From assembly GCA_025350865.1 (NCBI GenBank), contig JANXWZ010000232.1, positions 1-62,007 of the forward strand: a DNA stretch of 62,007 bases. Direction: 5' to 3'. A program made the translations under genes and the position numbers. A model generated the notes under the pieces. It saw only the letters and a program-made list of their open reading frames with translations. It searched no databases and was not told the origin of the DNA. This DNA comes from Rhodanobacteraceae bacterium (lineage in GTDB: Bacteria > Acidobacteriota > Terriglobia > Terriglobales > Acidobacteriaceae). Position 1 is the first letter of the stretch. Every line of letters begins with the position of its first letter. Positions 26,442-34,378 of this stretch are shown here, in pieces.

Positions 26442-27371
26442 TCAACGGTAATAAGCGATTGTCTTCTCCAACCCCTCGCTGAAGCTCGCCACCACTTCGT
26501 AGCCAAAGACAGATTGTGCCTGCGAAATGTCAGCCACCGAGTGCTTGATGTCGCCTTCGCGTTCCGGCTTGAACTCGACCGTGCCGGTGTACCCCGTGAT
26601 CCGCTTCACCTCTTCAAAAGCCTCGAGCAGCGTGATCCGCTGGCCAGTCGCCACATTGAAGACTTTGCCTGCCACCGGCGCGCTGGTCTTGGCCACCGTC
26701 AGGTTCGCGCTCACCACGTTGTCGATGTAGGTGAAGTCGCGGCTGGTGGAGCCGTCGCCGAAGATGGTCGGTGTCTCGCCCTTCGTCATCTGCGAGATGA
26801 AGCGAGCCAGCACGCCCGAGTACTGCGACGTGGGATCCTGCCGCGGTCCAAAGATGTTGAAGTAGCGCAGCGCAACTGTCTCCAGACCGAACACACGCGT
26901 ATAGCTCGCCAGATAATGCTCGCCAGCCAGCTTCTGCACCGCGTAGGGCGAGAGCGGCTCAGGAAGCATTGCCTCGGTCTTCGGTAGCGTGGGGTTCTCC
27001 CCATATGCGGCCGATGACGCCGCATACATCAGCCGCTTGATGCCGGCTTTGCGCGCCGCCTCCAGCACGAAGAGCGTCCCGTTGAGGTTCGGCCCGTTGG
27101 TGCCTATGGGGTCGATGACGGACTTCGGAACTGACGGAATCGCCGCCTGATGGAACACATAATCGATCCCGCGGCACGCATCGTCGATCGCCGTGGCGTC
27201 GAGGATGTCGGCCTCACGCAGGTCGATGCGCGACCGAATTTCATCAAGGTTGGCGAGGTTGCCCGTGCTGAGATTGTCGATCCCACGTACAGTCGCGCCT
27301 TCAGCCAGCAGGCCGCGCGCCAGACTCGAACCGATGAAGCCTGAAATCCCGGTGATCAGAACATTCGCCAT
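26442..27371 (-). CDS. NAD-dependent UDP-sugar 4-epimerase, second paralogue
   Basis: It is 309 residues and an extended SDR very similar to the protein at 8567-9514: MANVLITGISGFIGSSLARG with GxxGxxG at residues 8-14, HQAAIPSVPKSVIDP, SSAAYGENP, catalytic SPYAVQK, and RYFNIFGPRQDP. Both belong to the WbpP-like group. Differences cluster in the middle and C-terminal half, which shape the substrate pocket, so the two may act on different UDP-sugars. It is transcribed alone. Confidence 0.88.
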   Translation of the reverse strand: MANVLITGISGFIGSSLARGLLAEGATVRGIDNLSTGNLANLDEIRSRIDLREADILDATAIDDACRGIDYVFHQAAIPSVPKSVIDPIGTNGPNLNGTLFVLEAARKAGIKRLMYAASSAAYGENPTLPKTEAMLPEPLSPYAVQKLAGEHYLASYTRVFGLETVALRYFNIFGPRQDPTSQYSGVLARFISQMTKGETPTIFGDGSTSRDFTYIDNVVSANLTVAKTSAPVAGKVFNVATGQRITLLEAFEEVKRITGYTGTVEFKPEREGDIKHSVADISQAQSVFGYEVVASFSEGLEKTIAYYR

Positions 27372-27556
27372 GATGGTATGTAGTCCTAAGATTCTTTGTT
27401 CCCAGCGCTTTGCTAACTGATAAGCCTAGCTTCCCACCAGAGGATACAACATGATGCAAAAGCGGAACTCGATCTGCCACTTCTGTGGGGAAGTTGCCAA
27501 TTTGATCGAGTACAGCCCCTTCAGCAAGTAGAATAAAAACGACATACATTACTTCA

Positions 27557-29113
27557 ATGGCCGACAGGGCAAAGACAGCCGCAGGAAAGATCCTGCACAA
27601 TTCGTTCTGGTTCGGTCTGGAGACCGTACTTGAGACGGTCGTTTTTCTCGGAACTTCGATCGCGGTAGCACGATACCTCGGCCCCGAAAAGCTGGGCGAG
27701 TTCACCTACATCAATTTCTTCGTCGCCACCGTCACCCGCACCAGCGGCACCGGTCTCGCAGGCGCGACCCGCAAGTACATGTCCGAGTTCCTCGGCCTTG
27801 ATCGCCCCGGAACCGCCCGCGCCGTCTACCACCTCGCATGGAAGTATCAGTTCCTCGCAGCCTGTTTGATGACCTTGATCGGCCTGCTGAGTATTTACTT
27901 CTGGGGTGCGCCCAGCTACCACTGGATGTCCGCCATCCTGATCGTGTCCATCATCCCCGGCGTTATGTCCTGGGTTCCGGCACAGGCCAATCAGGCTTTT
28001 GAAGACGTTTATGAGAACACCCTCAGTGCCATCGGCTACATCGTCACCTACGCGGTCGTCATTGTGCTTTCGCTGCACTTCCATTGGGACCTTATCGGTA
28101 TCGCCTGCGCCCAGTTGATCGGCCGCACTGTCGAAGTCACGCTCCGCACCATCCCGCTGCACTACCGCCTGAAAAAGATTCCGCTCGACGTCCTTGAGCG
28201 CAGTGTGATTGACCGCATCCGTCAGTTCTGTTTGCAGGCGGTCGGTATCCAGTTGCTGATGTCCGTCGTCTGGGACCGCTCCGAACTCGTCTTCCTCAAA
28301 TACTTCTGCAGCCTTCGCCAGATCGCGTATTACTCGGTCAGCTTCACGCTTGCGAACAATCTGCTCGTCATTCCGCGAACCTTTGGCAGCGCCACCGGAA
28401 TTACGTTGATGGTGGAGTCTGCCCGCGAACCCGGCCGCATCGAAAGCATCGTCCGCAATGCCTGCCGCTACCTGCTGCTGGTCGTCTTCCCGGTTCACCT
28501 CGGGGCCGCTGCCATCGCCGCTCAGGCTCTCGGCTTTGCGTACGGAGTCCGCTATAGCGAGGCCATCCCGGTTGTCATCGTGGCCTCAATTCTGTCTATT
28601 CCACGGGCCTTCCAGGAGCTTGCCGAGGTTCTGCTGAAAGCCGCCGACCGCCAGAAGGAAATCCTCATCTGGTTCTCCATCACCGGCGTGCTCAATGTTG
28701 GGCTGGACTACTGGCTCATCCCGCATCACTGGGCGGTCGGTGCAGCGTGGGGCAACGGACTCGCCCAGACCTTCGGGATCGTCGCCATCTGGCAACAAGC
28801 GCGACGCTTCTATTCGTTCAAGTTCCCCGTTGAGTCTGCGATTCGGCTGCTGATTGCCGGCACCGGCATGGGAGTCATCGCCTACTACGTCGCGAACGCG
28901 CTGCCCGCACCCTATGGCCTGTTCGCCTCGATTGTCGCCGCTGCCGTCAGTTATATTTTGCTGGTAAAGCTCACACGCGGACTGCTTCCTTCGGACCGCG
29001 GTCGCCTCACCATGATGAGCGCCCGGATGCCGCCAGTTCTACGCAGCCCATTCCTGTGGCTGGTCCACTTCATCACCCCGGCTCCCGAGCTCGTCCCTTC
29101 CGCAAAGGCCTAG
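27557..29113 (+). CDS. Wzx-type polysaccharide flippase
   Basis: It is 518 residues with about 12-14 membrane helices spread along the chain (for example FLAACLMTLIGLLSIYFWG and LLLVVFPVHLGAAAIAAQALG). The opening ILHNSFWFGLETVLETVVFLGTSIAVARYLGPEKLGEF is the standard MATE/MOP-superfamily Wzx start. It should flip the lipid-linked repeat unit to the periplasmic face. It stands in front of the convergent 29131 gene and is the only flippase in the island. Confidence 0.9.
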   Translation: MADRAKTAAGKILHNSFWFGLETVLETVVFLGTSIAVARYLGPEKLGEFTYINFFVATVTRTSGTGLAGATRKYMSEFLGLDRPGTARAVYHLAWKYQFLAACLMTLIGLLSIYFWGAPSYHWMSAILIVSIIPGVMSWVPAQANQAFEDVYENTLSAIGYIVTYAVVIVLSLHFHWDLIGIACAQLIGRTVEVTLRTIPLHYRLKKIPLDVLERSVIDRIRQFCLQAVGIQLLMSVVWDRSELVFLKYFCSLRQIAYYSVSFTLANNLLVIPRTFGSATGITLMVESAREPGRIESIVRNACRYLLLVVFPVHLGAAAIAAQALGFAYGVRYSEAIPVVIVASILSIPRAFQELAEVLLKAADRQKEILIWFSITGVLNVGLDYWLIPHHWAVGAAWGNGLAQTFGIVAIWQQARRFYSFKFPVESAIRLLIAGTGMGVIAYYVANALPAPYGLFASIVAAAVSYILLVKLTRGLLPSDRGRLTMMSARMPPVLRSPFLWLVHFITPAPELVPSAKA

Positions 29114-29130
29114 CGACTGGAAACGCGCCC

Positions 29131-30234
29131 TTAGCGACCGGCCGCTTTCACCTGTGCCGAGTCCGGGCTTACCTGCAAGCCCGACTCATCCACCGCCTCA
29201 AAGTCTTCGGCCTTCATGGCGCCCAGTTGATGCAGGTCGCTATCGTCCCAGCGCTTGTCGGAGACGCCGCTGATGAACATTGCGCTGCCGTTGTCGGCCA
29301 TAAACATGCCGTACTTCTTCAGCGCCTTCATGATCACCTGATTTTCCTTCGAGTACTTCGAGACATCGAAGTCTGCCCGCAGCCGAAAGCGCGCGCCCAT
29401 CGGCACCAGCTTCAGATCAGGATTGTGTGAGGCTTTGTGCCTTCCCGGCCAGATGAATTTGCTCTGCGTCTTAGGGACAGTGAACCGCAGTGCGTGGTTG
29501 ATCTCCCCGGCCATCACCTCGTCATAGCGCACCAGTCCGGGCAGAATCGGCAGTCCTGCCGCGTCGGCGCTGGTTTTGTTCTCGGCGCGCAACGCATTGC
29601 TGTTCAGGTCCATGATGATCCCCGACCCGGCGGTCCACGTGCCGTCCCCAACCGGATGCGCGTCGTAGATCTCATACAAAGTGCAGCGCCGTTCGTCCAC
29701 CATCAGCATGTGCCGGTCGCCCTTGGACAGCGGGCCGTTCTCGATGGGCGCATCCGGCGGTATCGGATACTTGCCCAGGTCGCTGTCTTCCGCGTAGTCA
29801 AACGTAATCCTGGCCGGCCGGGTGTCCGGAGGAATCAGCGTATACGGAATGCCCGTATCCAGATTCGAGCCGAAGTCGGGATGAACAGCGTGCAGCGGCC
29901 CGATCGAGTCGATATAGTCCTGCGCCCGCTTATCTTTAGGCAGCCGGTCAATCGGCGTATTCCATACGTTGTCCGCCGGAAACACCTGGCAGATCCCGAT
30001 GTGCGGAACATCGGACCGCGACACATCCACACCTGCCCTTACGATGGATTCGTGCAGACCCTGCTCGTACGGCGGGGTATGTTTCCGAACCTCATAGCCT
30101 AGAAAGATAACCGCAACGCCGCATGCGAACACTGTGCGCGTCTTCTTCGATCCGCGCACGAACATCACCAGCGCAATCAGCCCCGCCACTCCAGCAACGC
30201 CCAACTCAGCCAGCAGTCTCAAATGCAGATGCAT
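29131..30234 (-). CDS. Conserved membrane-anchored protein of unknown function in the EPS island
   Basis: It is 367 residues. ATG 30234 is chosen because two N-terminal membrane helices follow immediately (LLAELGVAGVAGLIALVMFV and TVFACGVAVIFLGYEV); the frame is open to 30288. The rest is a large extracytoplasmic domain beginning ICQVFPADNVWNTPIDRLP and HPDFGSNLDTGIPYTLIP, then DRHMLMVDERRCTLYEIYDA and TAGSGIIMDL. I know of similar secreted proteins only as uncharacterised; the start of the domain (NVWNTPI ... HPDFG) looks like a conserved signature. A role in glycan handling at the cell surface is suggested only by its neighbours. Confidence 0.7.
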   Translation of the reverse strand: MHLHLRLLAELGVAGVAGLIALVMFVRGSKKTRTVFACGVAVIFLGYEVRKHTPPYEQGLHESIVRAGVDVSRSDVPHIGICQVFPADNVWNTPIDRLPKDKRAQDYIDSIGPLHAVHPDFGSNLDTGIPYTLIPPDTRPARITFDYAEDSDLGKYPIPPDAPIENGPLSKGDRHMLMVDERRCTLYEIYDAHPVGDGTWTAGSGIIMDLNSNALRAENKTSADAAGLPILPGLVRYDEVMAGEINHALRFTVPKTQSKFIWPGRHKASHNPDLKLVPMGARFRLRADFDVSKYSKENQVIMKALKKYGMFMADNGSAMFISGVSDKRWDDSDLHQLGAMKAEDFEAVDESGLQVSPDSAQVKAAGR

Positions 30235-30359
30235 CGTATCGTCCTCATCGCCATCGTAACTTCCCCGGGGCGTCGGTGGCAGTCCCACTCTCGCATGATT
30301 GCGCTTCCATATCCCTGCCGGTATCCTGACCCTACCACTGCGGAAAGTCCCTTCTCATT

Positions 30360-31373
30360 ATGCGCAAGAACAATTTCGATATCGTCCGGCTCGTTCTTGC
30401 GTCTGTCGTCGTGCTGGTCCACACCTACGACCTGAGCCTGGCAAAGCAGCTGGAGTTCCTGCCCCACATCCTCAACTCCCGCATCGCCGTCGAAGGTTTC
30501 TTCGCCATCTCCGGCTTCCTTATCTTCGCCAGCTACGACCGCTGCAAATCGCTTGGGGAGTACTACCAGAACCGCGCATGGCGCATCCTGCCGGGCTACT
30601 GGGTTTCGACACTCTTCTGCCTCGCCATCGCCTTCTCCATGGGCAGCTTCCACGTCGGTAAGTGGCTAGTTGCCAACCTAACATTTGCCAACTTCATCGA
30701 GCCAAATATCCCCGGCGTCTTCAGCCATAATCCCGACAACCAGGCCATGAACGGCGCGCTCTGGACCATCAAGATCGAGCTGATGTTCTACGTCGCCGTC
30801 CCGCCCATCGTGTGGGTCTGCCGCCGCATCAACCGCGACCTCGTCCTCTGGACTTTACTGATCGCCTCGATCATCTTTCGCATCATCTTTTTCACGAACG
30901 AGAAGTGGTCGATCCAGCTGCCCGGCCAGCTCTCCTTCTTCCTCGTCGGCACCCTCGTCTACTACCATCTGGACTGGTTCAAACGGAATGGCCTCGTCCT
31001 GATGACCGGGGCGGCCGCAGCCTATGGACTGCACCTCTGGACGGGCTGGTTCTTCCTGCGGCCGTTCGCCATCGCCGGCCTCACCATGGGTGCGTGCCAA
31101 CTCCTGCCGCACATCGAAGGCCCCACAAAATTCGGCGACTTCTCCTACGGAACCTACATCCTGCACTATCCCATCGTGCAGTTGGTCGTTGCCGCCGGAG
31201 TCTTCAACGTGCATCCATGGCTGGGTATGATTGGGACGCTGCTGCTGGTCACCTGCGCCGCGTTGCTCTCATGGTTCTTCATCGAGAAGCCTTCGCTGGC
31301 GCACAGCAAATCCCGCCGGCTGCGTCAGGCCGCACTCCACCAGACGACAAACTACCCCGCCGCCGTTCCGTAA
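30360..31373 (+). CDS. Acyltransferase 3 family protein (glycan O-acyl modification)
   Basis: It is 337 residues with about ten membrane helices. The family signature is at the N-terminus: FDIVRLVLASVVVLVHTYDL with Arg10 and the conserved His21, then AVEGFFAISGFLIF. GALWTIKIELMFYVAVPP near residue 140 and WFFIEKP at the end complete the AT3 pattern. Such proteins add acetyl or other acyl groups to exported polysaccharides. It is divergent from the 29131 gene and convergent with the polymerase/ligase gene. Confidence 0.92.
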   Translation: MRKNNFDIVRLVLASVVVLVHTYDLSLAKQLEFLPHILNSRIAVEGFFAISGFLIFASYDRCKSLGEYYQNRAWRILPGYWVSTLFCLAIAFSMGSFHVGKWLVANLTFANFIEPNIPGVFSHNPDNQAMNGALWTIKIELMFYVAVPPIVWVCRRINRDLVLWTLLIASIIFRIIFFTNEKWSIQLPGQLSFFLVGTLVYYHLDWFKRNGLVLMTGAAAAYGLHLWTGWFFLRPFAIAGLTMGACQLLPHIEGPTKFGDFSYGTYILHYPIVQLVVAAGVFNVHPWLGMIGTLLLVTCAALLSWFFIEKPSLAHSKSRRLRQAALHQTTNYPAAVP

Positions 31374-31436
31374 ACCGTTTCGATACTCTGGATTTGGGAT
31401 TAGTGGGGCTTCAGCCCTGGCGCGTGCTGAGCCGCC

Positions 31437-32963
31437 CTACTTCGGCATCAGGTGATCGAACCGGACCATCAGTTCGATGATCACGAGCAGCGCGAGAACC
31501 GTCCAGAACGTGTATTTCGCCACTACGCCGGTCGCCAGCGGTGGTGGCACAATGCCGCGGTCGAGGGCCATCTTGTACACAGCGGCGCCCATCCCGGCGT
31601 TGACGTACAGGCACATCGTGTAAGCGCGCGAGAGGAACCATCCTGCCGTCAGGAATCCCGCAAAGCTGATGACCACGAGGGCCGACATGCGCCGGACCTC
31701 GTCGTCTGCCGCCTGCTTCTCTTCCGGCGTCTCGATCACCGCAAACTGGTCAGGCGGACCGAAGTCCGGCTCCGCTCCGGTGCTCGGTTCCGCAGGGAGG
31801 CTGAACGGCATCGACCCTCCCGCGAACTGGCTGCTCCCACCCATCATCGCAACGGCACCATTTGCCCCGGCCGGAGCCAGTGTCGCGTCGGTCAGGCTTG
31901 CCACGCCCTGCAGGAACGGCTGCTTTGCATGCATTTTCTCCAGTTTCTTCGCGCGATCCTTGGCCTCCTGATTCGGATCCTTGGCACCTTCCCACGCATT
32001 GCGGAGAGTGACGAACATCATCATCACCCAGCAATAGACGCCGATCAGGCCAAGCTCCGCCGCGCAGACCACGAACGTGTTGTGAGCCGTAATCTCGTTA
32101 AAGTCAGAGAACCGGTTAAACCCAACTCCGAAGAACGGATGCCGCCGAATCAGCATCAGGCCAGTGCCCCACGCAGATAGCCGATCCTCACCCGCCGACA
32201 CATCGCGCCCACCCGAAAACCCAGCCGCCGACAGAACGACGAACAGCCCCACGCCAATCGCGACCGCTGGCACGATTCCGATCTTTTTCCGCCCCGCCAC
32301 AATGCACACTGCCATCAACGCGACCATCGAACCGCGCGAGTGGCACAGGAACATTCCGTAAAACAGCATCGCGCTGGGGATGTACACCAGCAACAGATTC
32401 AACAGGCTACTGCCCTTCTTCCAGAACAAGAACATGAAAGGAATCAGCGAGACCATGAACTGCGCAAAATCGTTCGGATCGCCCAGGAACGACAATCCAC
32501 GAATGCGGATAACGGTCGTTCCCAGCTCTTCGTTCACCAGCTGGGTCAGGATGTAATACGTCCTGTGCTTGCCGGCCAGAATATCCATCTGTCCCTGATA
32601 CACGATGTACATCGCCGCGCAGAACAGCGTAAAGGCCAGCACCTGCAGGTGCCACTTCTTCTTGCAGTTCATCACGATCAGGAAGAAGGCCATGACCTCC
32701 GGGACGAACTCCAGAAGCGCGATCGGTGCGCCACCCAGCCAGTGGTTGAAGATCATCGAACCGGCCACAGCTCCGCAAAGCCCGATGATTGCCCAGGTCT
32801 GCGTCAGGCTCATCACCCCTGAACCGACTGCGTTTGGTATGGAGAAGATCAGCGCCAGAACCACAATCACAATTTCGACGTGGTAGTGCGCCAGATCGCC
32901 GAAGATGGTCTGCGGCGCCAGGTAAGCCGTAATCAGGTACAGGACGGTAAAGAAAAATCCCAT
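31437..32963 (-). CDS. O-antigen ligase / Wzy-like polymerase family protein
   Basis: It is 508 residues with ten or more membrane helices. The Wzy_C signature is present: FLCHSRGSMVALMAV near residue 215, then DRLSAWGTGLMLIRRHPFFGVGFNRF and AHNTFVVCAAELGLIGV at about 270-320, with the periplasmic loop Arg and His residues typical of the family. In exosortase loci this family is annotated as a putative polymerase or O-glycosylation ligase. A long cytoplasmic or periplasmic loop of about 100 residues rich in Ala/Gly/Pro (residues 345-450) splits the last helices and is unusual. Confidence 0.88.
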   Translation of the reverse strand: MGFFFTVLYLITAYLAPQTIFGDLAHYHVEIVIVVLALIFSIPNAVGSGVMSLTQTWAIIGLCGAVAGSMIFNHWLGGAPIALLEFVPEVMAFFLIVMNCKKKWHLQVLAFTLFCAAMYIVYQGQMDILAGKHRTYYILTQLVNEELGTTVIRIRGLSFLGDPNDFAQFMVSLIPFMFLFWKKGSSLLNLLLVYIPSAMLFYGMFLCHSRGSMVALMAVCIVAGRKKIGIVPAVAIGVGLFVVLSAAGFSGGRDVSAGEDRLSAWGTGLMLIRRHPFFGVGFNRFSDFNEITAHNTFVVCAAELGLIGVYCWVMMMFVTLRNAWEGAKDPNQEAKDRAKKLEKMHAKQPFLQGVASLTDATLAPAGANGAVAMMGGSSQFAGGSMPFSLPAEPSTGAEPDFGPPDQFAVIETPEEKQAADDEVRRMSALVVISFAGFLTAGWFLSRAYTMCLYVNAGMGAAVYKMALDRGIVPPPLATGVVAKYTFWTVLALLVIIELMVRFDHLMPK

Positions 32964-32992
32964 ATGCGTGGCGGCGCGACGTTCGGCCTGTC

Positions 32993-33007
32993 TCCGATGA
33001 TATCGGA
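32993..33007. promoter_or_regulatory. Palindrome in the ligase/ATP-grasp divergent promoter region
   Basis: TCCGAT-GAT-ATCGGA is a perfect 6-3-6 palindrome, 30 bp before the polymerase start and about 90 bp before the ATP-grasp start. It could be an operator for the divergent pair; only one copy was seen. Confidence 0.3.
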
Positions 33008-33099
33008 TTCAACGATAAATGCCGTGAGTTCCCCTCCGCCACTACCGCAGAAGTTGCACGGTAAGATCATGGAAGCAACCCGCTGGAGGCCTTCAGGAC

Positions 33100-34356
33100 A
33101 TGAACCCGTTGCTCGCCGAACAGGACTGGCCGCCCGTTGTCGTCGCCAGCGTCTTCCAAACCGGCCTCAACCTGATGCGCGACCTCCTCCGCCACGGCGT
33201 CCGCACTGTCGGCATCGATTGCCACCCGGGGCACGAGGGCTTCATCTCCCGCTACGGCCAATCCTACCTCTGCCCCAACCCCGACACCCACCCCGCCGAG
33301 TGGGTCGCTTTCATGGTCGACCTCGCCCGCACGCTCGGCACCCGCCCGGTCATCATTCCCGCCGCCGACCAGTTCGTCTCCGCCATCGCTACCCACGCCG
33401 AGGTCCTCCGCCAGCACTACATCTTTTCCATGGAGTCGGTCGCCGTCCAAGCCGCGCTCGCCACCAAAGAGCAGCAGTACGCTTTGGCCCGCGAGCACGG
33501 ACTGCCCATTCCGAGCACCGCCTACATCCAGTCCCGCGCCCAGATGGAAGCGTTCGTCGCCGACGCCCGCTTTCCCTGCCTCCTCAAGCCCCGCCACCAG
33601 CGCGAATGGGAATCCCTCCCCCCGGGCAACCGCCTGCGCGGACGCAAGCTGGTCACTTCGAGCTCCCCTGCGGAAATGCTCGCCCACTATGCCCTTGCCG
33701 AACCCTTCCGCCCCGAAGCCATCGCGCAGGAGATCATCGAGGGCGGCGACGACACCAAGTCTTGCTACCTCTCCGTGTACGGCGCGGGTAGCCGCCTGCT
33801 CGGCAGCTGCGTGGTCAAGGAGTTCCGTGCCTACCCCGTCTCCTACGGCAGCGGCTCGCTCGTCGAACCCGTCATCGACCCCGAAATCCACGCCCTGTGC
33901 GACCACTTCCTCCGCGCCATCGGCTACGTCGGCATCTGCGAGATCGAGGTCAAGCGCGACGTTCGCGATGGCAAGGTGATGCTGATCGAAGCCAATCCCC
34001 GCTTCAGCGGTACGGGCGACGCCGCGCTCTACACCGGCATCGAGATCGGCTGGCTGCACTACCTCGACCTCATCGGGCCCGTTTCCGGGATAGCCCCCGA
34101 ACCGACGCGGCCCATGCGCTTCGGCTTCAAACACGTCACCCTCCGCCGCGATATTCCTTCCTTCGAGGGCTACCTCCAGCGCGGCGTCCTCACCTGGGGA
34201 GACATCTTCCATTCGCTCCAGGGCCCGCTTGAATTCTTCGACTTCGACCTCCACGACCTGCAACCAACCCTTCTCACCCTCAAAGGATGTATCCGCGTCC
34301 TCGGCGGCCTGCTCCTCCGCAACCTCGGCCTCCGCCCCCGGCTCCCGCTCGACTAG
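33100..34356 (+). CDS. ATP-grasp domain protein
   Basis: It is 418 residues, cytoplasmic. The N-terminal PreATP-grasp part reads PVVVASVFQTGLNLMRDLLRHGV and IIPAADQFVSAIATH; the ATP-grasp fold follows with CLLKPRHQREWESLP (Lys-binding strand), AIAQEIIEGGDDTKSCY, and CEIEVKRDVRDGKVMLIEANPRFSGTGD with the metal-binding Glu/Asn motif. Such enzymes join a carboxylate to an amine or thiol. In surface-glycan loci they may attach amino acids to sugars, but the substrate here is unknown. GGAGG lies about 10 bp before ATG. It is followed by the GT-C gene on the same strand. Confidence 0.85.
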   Translation: MNPLLAEQDWPPVVVASVFQTGLNLMRDLLRHGVRTVGIDCHPGHEGFISRYGQSYLCPNPDTHPAEWVAFMVDLARTLGTRPVIIPAADQFVSAIATHAEVLRQHYIFSMESVAVQAALATKEQQYALAREHGLPIPSTAYIQSRAQMEAFVADARFPCLLKPRHQREWESLPPGNRLRGRKLVTSSSPAEMLAHYALAEPFRPEAIAQEIIEGGDDTKSCYLSVYGAGSRLLGSCVVKEFRAYPVSYGSGSLVEPVIDPEIHALCDHFLRAIGYVGICEIEVKRDVRDGKVMLIEANPRFSGTGDAALYTGIEIGWLHYLDLIGPVSGIAPEPTRPMRFGFKHVTLRRDIPSFEGYLQRGVLTWGDIFHSLQGPLEFFDFDLHDLQPTLLTLKGCIRVLGGLLLRNLGLRPRLPLD

Positions 34357-34378
34357 CCCCCGCAGTTACAATCCATCC

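Noticed and set aside
31374-31436. GGGCT-TC-AGCCC hairpin between acyltransferase and ligase genes
   Set aside because: Only 5 bp of stem with a 2-base loop and no T-tract; could be chance in GC-rich DNA.
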